Assembly (NCBI GenBank): GCA_029817715.1
Contig: JARUPY010000454.1
Coordinates: 1-64,000, forward strand
Length of the DNA stretch: 64,000 nt
Source of the DNA: Melastoma dodecandrum
Taxonomy: Eukaryota; Streptophyta; Magnoliopsida; Myrtales; Melastomataceae
Reading direction: 5' to 3'
Part shown: piece by piece, positions 58,190 to 64,000 of the stretch
Numbering within the stretch: position 1 is the stretch's first letter
Layout: every line of letters begins with the position of its first letter
Notes under the pieces: model-generated
Told to the model about the DNA's origin: nothing
The model's database searches: none
What the model saw: the letters and a program-made list of their open reading frames with translations, nothing else
Position numbers and translations under genes: made by a program

Positions 58190-61100
58190 TCAACATGGAC
58201 ATAATGCAGCTTGTCTGTGGACTCCCGTCGACTTAGTTTGTACGACCTTTAGCAGGAAAGCATACTCGAATGCAGTCTCTTCGAGCTGTTTGGTGCGGCT
58301 GTCCTCCTTGAAATGTCCGGCGTTCATATCTGTTCTTAGGATCACAGACCGGCAACAATTTGAGCACCTGAAGTCTCTCACCTTCGCCACCCACTTTGCC
58401 GCTTCCCAGACCCCAACCCTGTACAGCCAGTTCCTGAAGGCAATCCGAAGGGATGCATAAAAAATTCTATGTGACCCAGTAGATTACCTTGCGTCGTTAA
58501 ATGCTGCGCAGACTAGCGCAGATGCATGACAACCACCTTTCCGGATGTTATCATAAGGAGAGTAGCTCCTGATGAAATCAGAATGGGATTTGATGTGAGG
58601 ATCTCCAAACTCTTGGTAATCTAGGACAGAAAGCGGCAAGCTCGGATCCTGCAATGTATCGCATATGTCCAGGAACGGAAGCTGGGAAAATAACAGCCGT
58701 GCAAGAAAGGATAAGTAAGGCGAAAACTCTGCTAAATATGACCAGCTGGCAACTGAAGATTTTCGATTGTCCTGTAGGCCACCTCGGTGTAATTTAGAGA
58801 AGGAAGCTTCATTGGCTACTGCAGCCTTCCCAATAATTAATGCTACTACTAGGGTTCTTTTACTCAAACGAAATCTGTTACCTTGAGAATAACACCACGG
58901 AAAAGGTCAGGACATAAATTGAGAGCAGCCCCAACAAGAACACACCCTGCACTGTATCCCATGGCACACAGTCGTTGATCGTGAACATAACCCTCCTCGA
59001 CAAGGAATTTAGCGCATGACAAGTAGTCATTAATGGAGTTCTGCTTCAACGGCCCAGTGCCAGAGATATGCCAGGATGAATTAACACCACCACCGCCCCT
59101 GTACACATGTGAGGTGTCTTAGCACCAAGAAAAGCTACAAGCAACACCCCAAAGACTAATTTAACAAGATAACATCAGTTAGTTCCAGCAATAATGACTT
59201 TTACCAGCCAATCAATTTTCCTTTTTTCAGTTAGTCCGACGGGATGATTATAAGGGATTGCACAGAAGATTTCACCAAAATGAGAGAATACAGATATCAT
59301 CAATAGGTCAACAAGGGGGATTTTCAGCGACATGATTTATTGAAAGACAATGGTAATTCAATTGAACTCTGTCTCCACCAATGTGCAGCAAGTAACTTTT
59401 CAACCAAAAAGCAAGAACAAGGTATCACTGTGTGTCTGGGACTACATATTGCTCCATCAACAAAGTTCATTCTTATCATACAGTAGGAAGGACGACATAG
59501 TAAATGGTACAAACTATTGGCCAGCATAAAAACGCCATTAAGAAATTCAAAAAATTAAATGAAATTGAACGAGGAAACGCAGACTGCTGAACAGCGTGAA
59601 TGGGAACGAATAGCACTAGACTTCATTTCAAGAAACACAAGGACGAAGTCAATAGCTGTGGTTAACATAGTCAAATGGTAAATAGATAAAACATCGTCAT
59701 ACCAACCTTACATCTGCAAAAGCAATTAACCAACCACGGTCCAGAAGACTGACACGCTCCGGGACCCAACTATTGTCCAAAACCTCACCATATGCTCCAT
59801 AACCAAGTAAAAGACCCGGTGATTGATGCCTCTTCCATGATCCTCTACTGTAAACGACAGTGAGAGGGATCCTAAAGCCGTCATGGGAATTTACTCTGAA
59901 GCTCTCACAGCTGTAAGCTTCTGTACAGTCCTCCCACCTCATAGATTCATCATCAGCCATATATCCATCAAATCTTTTTTCTACTTTTACTTGTTTTCCG
60001 GCATTTCTTCCACCCACTTGAGAGCATGATTCAGTATCAAAGGAAGTCCATCTTATTGCCTCTTGATGCACAGTGGTAAAGTTCTGTCTTGCCATGTCAT
60101 AGTCCAGAATTACATCAGGTATCTGCGAAATTCAAGAGAAAAAGTTTTACCTAAAGGTTTTGGTAAACGAATCACTAGACAAACTGAATCTTCTGAAAGA
60201 TAATTAATCCAACGTGCCAGATCACCACAGCAAGCAATCATCAGCATAGAAGATAACTTTCAAGCATCAAAATCTTCAGTGTAAACTATTCACATCATGA
60301 ACAGTCAAATCTCAAAAGAATGCGCAAAAACCAACTTGAATTCTTTCGTCCCTTCAGTATTTAAACTCCGTCTTCTCTTAATGGAAGCCTCTATCAAGGA
60401 ATCAAAGACAAAAAAACAATCAACTTTTAACAAACATTTACTCTTAAAATAAAGCAAACTGCAACTCGAAGGCCAGGTTCCAAAACAATGACAAGGAGCA
60501 TGATTAAGTTTGTACATATATCAGAAGACTGAATCATCGGAGTGGAAGAAGCATAAGCCAAGCAGCAAATAATATATGATTCCTTGCACTAATCAGACTC
60601 GACTTGCTAGTTACAGAAAGAAGCCTTTTGGTCCATTAGTCTTGCCCCCAGATGCTTGATCATCATCTAGCGAGCTTACCTTGTACAGCATACTACTTTA
60701 GTTTCCACTATTAAGTACTAAACCAATAGAGTAGTACTTTGAGATGGGAGACATCTACAGGGAATATAACATCAAACTAAAGCAGTAAATGGTTTTATGC
60801 ATTACAGATCCTTTCACGAGAAATAATAAAAACGATTCGTTAGTTAAAAGCCTGATCAACCATAGTAATACCCTGTGGCATGGATTTCTTCTTGGTCAGA
60901 AAATTGATGTCATAAAAGTACAAAAAGATGAGAAAAAAGCAATGTTCACGATTAAGATTGCTTCAATAAATTTTTGCAAGGAACTATACCACTGGGGATG
61001 AAATTACAACTCGGTAGACAGACTGACTGAAGTCATGGTTGGATCCTGGTGTGAAACTGCACATAGTTGATGGCATAGGAAAGAACCAGGGCTTAAGATC

Positions 61101-63892
61101 ATCAATATTCATGTGATGCTGCAAATAATGAAGCGAGCTAACATTTAGCATCCAATTTTATACCCATCAGCTACTTCAATTACAGATCAACATCCATAGA
61201 TATCTGGATAAAGTTGAGGGCCATCCTTGGTCTAATGAAACTGCTTTATACATGGCCTAATGGCGACAAAAGGGATGAAAAAGACCACCTTATAAAAGAA
61301 CGATGACAAAGTTGTGTACTAATGCTTGCATCCCCTGCCCCTTGACTGGCCAGGTTAGCGGGTAAATGCCCGCATCAATGAGAGCTAGTTGTGAGATGAT
61401 ACTTCAGTGACATTTTATTGTATTCATTTCCCAATCGATATAAGAATCCCAATCCTAAAAAGGCACGAATGAAAATTTCTCCCCAAGAAAACAACAAAAG
61501 GCTCTGCCACTAAAAAAATATAACTTAAATGATATGACTCTTCCATGGCTGTCCTATTTCCTTTCACAAATATTCACCATCATTTATTGAAAACGTTTAG
61601 AAGAAAAATTACTCCCCAAAAATGCAAATGCCATCCTTTAGGGTGCAGAATGTGAAGCAATATGAAGCATCCTGTAAGTTCAGAAATAAACCACCAAATA
61701 ATTTGCTACTGTATAGCTTGCCTCATTCCCATTCATCCAAACACACATATAAGCAATCCTAATAAACAGCACAAATGTAAGTGGTTCCATCTCAACTCAT
61801 AATTTTACTAGACCTTGCTGTCTGCACTGATTGGCAAATTGACTGCACACAACATGGGCAAACTATCCTTTTCGACAGAAAGCACCAGATGGCTTTTGAA
61901 GATGTCCATATCTTGAATGGTCACATCTTCAGTTGGAAAAATGACATTCTGCGAGGAAGTTACGATTGATAAATACACAATGCTGTCAATGAGATATAGG
62001 AAGAATAGGAAAGCCCTTAACTAAACAAACAAAAGATGAGGGACGTTAAACTTCCTTTCTTTTTTCATTTCTGAAAAGGAGAGGCGGGTAATCCTTCCAG
62101 AGGCCAAACAGATACTTAAAAGAAAATGAGCTCCATGCTTACTATGATTGTAGCAACAGAATTGGAGCAAACTATTGCAGAATTAAGCATGCATATGACA
62201 AAAGATGGCAAACCCGAAATTGCAAATTCACTGGGCCCGTGTTTTCACCATCCCATATTGCCAGGTAAAACCCCTCTCCATCCCAGTTGGAGGGGTTGGA
62301 TAAGGGTACATCAGTAAGAATGTAAAATGATCCATAGTGATGCTCCACAAAGAACCGCACATTGGACACTCTGTTCCATATTTTTCCCAAACCATGGAAT
62401 GGATTGGTGGCATCCGCTAGATAAACCTGGGAACATCAATAGGATATTAAAATCACCGAATGACCATTAAGGTAAATGGTCATGTACTTGTCCAAAATAA
62501 AAATATTGTATACAAAAGAAATGGAAGCACTTCCTCGGATGAAGTCCTCGAGTTTGAGTTAACTGTAATAAACTTGCCATCTTTTGTGGCAGTGATGTCC
62601 ACGCAGAAACCTGGATCGTGTTCACTAAAGATAACTACATCACTCGGATCATGTGATCCAAGCCTTCGACAAAGAACCCTGTTCAGTAAAATTTGATCAG
62701 AAAAATAACCAAGATAACTTAATATAAAAGAATTAAGCTTTGAAAACACGTAATTACCTATATGGTCTTAGTTGTTTGTCACACACAGTGTAGAAAAGGG
62801 AACTACTATCTGAAGCCCATGCCAAGCTAACAACACCCTGAACTTTGGGAGCCGGAAGAACTTGTCCCGAACTTATATTCTTAATATGAAGCAAAAATTG
62901 CTCACTACCATCAGTATCAACTGTGAATGCGAGAAGCTGGTGATTAGGAGAAACTCGGCATGAACCAATATCGACAAAACCTGCAAATAACAACTAATCC
63001 AATCCACTGAGTAAAAGCCAGGATCACAGATAGTTCAGCTCTTGATTAGACAGGATAGAATTGTTGACTGCTGAATACATTCATACTCAAAGTATTAACC
63101 CAACCATTTTTAATTTCTGAATTTTGTCTCATAAATCCAATAGATTGTTGGCAAAACGGTGCCTCTAGTCACGAAAGCAAGCAAGGAAGCTTCAGTTAGC
63201 CTGAAATGAACCAATAAAACAGCAGGCGCGAAAGGAGTAGGACTTGCCATATTGTTCAGCGAACTTGTTCCAGTCCAACACCACTTCCTCTATAGCAAGT
63301 CCGACTCCACCTCCTGAGCAAATTTGTTTGGAGTTCGCTGCCTCGTCATTTTCAGGTTCCCATCTCCTGCACAACACAGGATAGTCCCTTCCCTCTGGCA
63401 CATACTGATAGTACAACCTATTCAAAGACAAGATTTATTTATTTTAAATACGCACGTCTCCTAAATCAACAAATACGTTGGGAAACATCGAAAAAAGCCA
63501 ATCAATCACTAAGGCAAAAGAAGAACAGACCATGGACCCCAACGTTCAGGGACGGTAGACCTTCCTGGAATGGTACACCTCGCACTCATCTCGCGGACGA
63601 GCTCCCGCCTCAAGTCCACTGTATCCTCCATGAAAGCTTCGGCGTATGCATTCTCGACGCGGAGGTGTCGGAGGAGGTCGGGGCGGTTACGGGGGTCGGA
63701 CATCCAGCGGTAGGGGTCGTGCTGCCCCGTCACCCCGCGGGCGGCGGAAGAGGGGGGAGAGTTCTTCTTGGGTAAGGGAGGGTGCAGGGTAGGGACCGTA
63801 AGGACGCGGCGGTGGCAGGTGGAGAAGTGGTGGTAGCAGAGGAGGCGAGTGGAAAGTCCGCCGTGCCGCCATGGAAGCAGCTTTAGCGGCAT
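58190..63892 (-). CDS. S9A prolyl oligopeptidase / oligopeptidase B-like serine peptidase
   Basis: Serine peptidase with a beta-propeller lid and alpha/beta hydrolase core. Eleven exons: 63892-63531, 63417-63248, 62980-62758, 62678-62531, 62426-62214 (or 62232), 61948-61814, 61118-60990, 60122-59707, 59098-58882, 58681-58488, 58418-58190; about 805-811 aa, in phase. The N-terminus (MPLKLLPWRHGG, then HHFSTCHRRV) is basic and resembles a mitochondrial or plastid presequence. Then come DPYRWMSD, RWGPWLYYQYVPEGRDYPVL, propeller repeats, GLLLGYGAYGE, DRGWLIAFADVRGGGG, the nucleophile elbow GYSAGC (Ser), AAFNDARVGVWEAAKW (Asp) and MNAGHF (His). The elbow has Cys where GG is usual in the family. 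Intron 2 starts GC (63247), a GC-AG intron proven by phase. The start is the ATG at 63892; the preceding codon is GTG. Substrate and exact organelle are not known from sequence. Confidence 0.94.
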
Positions 63893-64000
63893 CACTCCGA
63901 CTGGAATTTTTTATTTAATGTTGCCGTTGTTTTTGCTTAGAGAGAGCTTTGTAATAATAAGGGTTAATAAAAACGGGATCGGGTTATGAGTCGAATTCCT
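63893..64000. other. Upstream flank of the oligopeptidase gene (window edge)
   Basis: 108 bp of AT-rich sequence: 5' UTR or proximal promoter. Too short to call elements. Confidence 0.4.

Noticed and set aside
1..64000. CRISPR array, prophage, bacterial operon or novel defence system
   Set aside because: Spliced plant genes and plant retrotransposons account for the content; no regularly spaced repeats or prokaryotic gene clusters were seen.

Overview
This is a plant nuclear chromosome window, almost certainly from a eudicot. Genes have many short exons with GT-AG introns, the products include plant-only proteins (chloroplast HSP90, a BIM-type bHLH factor, a phage-type organellar RNA polymerase), and the gaps are filled by LTR retrotransposons and AT-rich DNA. 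I cannot name the species. There are no bacterial operons, CRISPR arrays or prophages, and no previously undescribed biological system that I can defend.

Layout: 1-5943 is the 5' half of a decayed Ty3/gypsy element on the minus strand, ending in a 662-bp LTR. 5944-9400 is AT-rich and looks empty. About 9.4-13.0 kb (+) is a bHLH49-like transcription factor locus whose frame is broken by many small indels. 14.3-23.2 kb (-) is a 19-exon RPOT organellar RNA polymerase. 23.9-29.2 kb (-) is a 19-exon chloroplast HSP90. 29.7-33.2 kb is a scrambled Ty1/copia element with an internal inversion. 33.2-34.7 kb (-) is an intact six-exon ABHD17-type hydrolase. 35.9-43.1 kb (+) is a plant DNA-3-methyladenine glycosylase I gene split by about 6 kb of repeat DNA. 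43.9-47.2 kb (-) is a short-LTR copia element. 49.17-49.94 kb is an inverted copy of a repeat also present at 37.45-38.26 kb. 50.2-53.7 kb (+) is an intact BIM2-like bHLH gene carrying an intronic LINE fragment. 54.1-58.0 kb is a nested copia complex inside small LTRs. 58.2-63.9 kb (-) is an intact 11-exon S9A prolyl oligopeptidase.

The cellular genes are not an operon. They share a plastid and mitochondrial theme in part (RPOT, HSP90C, an oligopeptidase with a presequence-like N-terminus) and a brassinosteroid/cell-elongation theme in part (bHLH49-like, BIM2-like). From memory, bHLH49, RPOTm, BIM2 and the oligopeptidase have Arabidopsis homologues close together on chromosome 1, so much of the window may be an ancient syntenic block expanded by transposons.

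The most useful warning concerns sequence quality. Several otherwise well preserved genes have single-base losses in G/C runs, and 9.4-14.4 kb is rich in one-base insertions with few substitutions. This pattern suggests uncorrected assembly errors at least as much as real gene death, so the broken calls for the bHLH49-like gene and the RPOT C-terminus are provisional.
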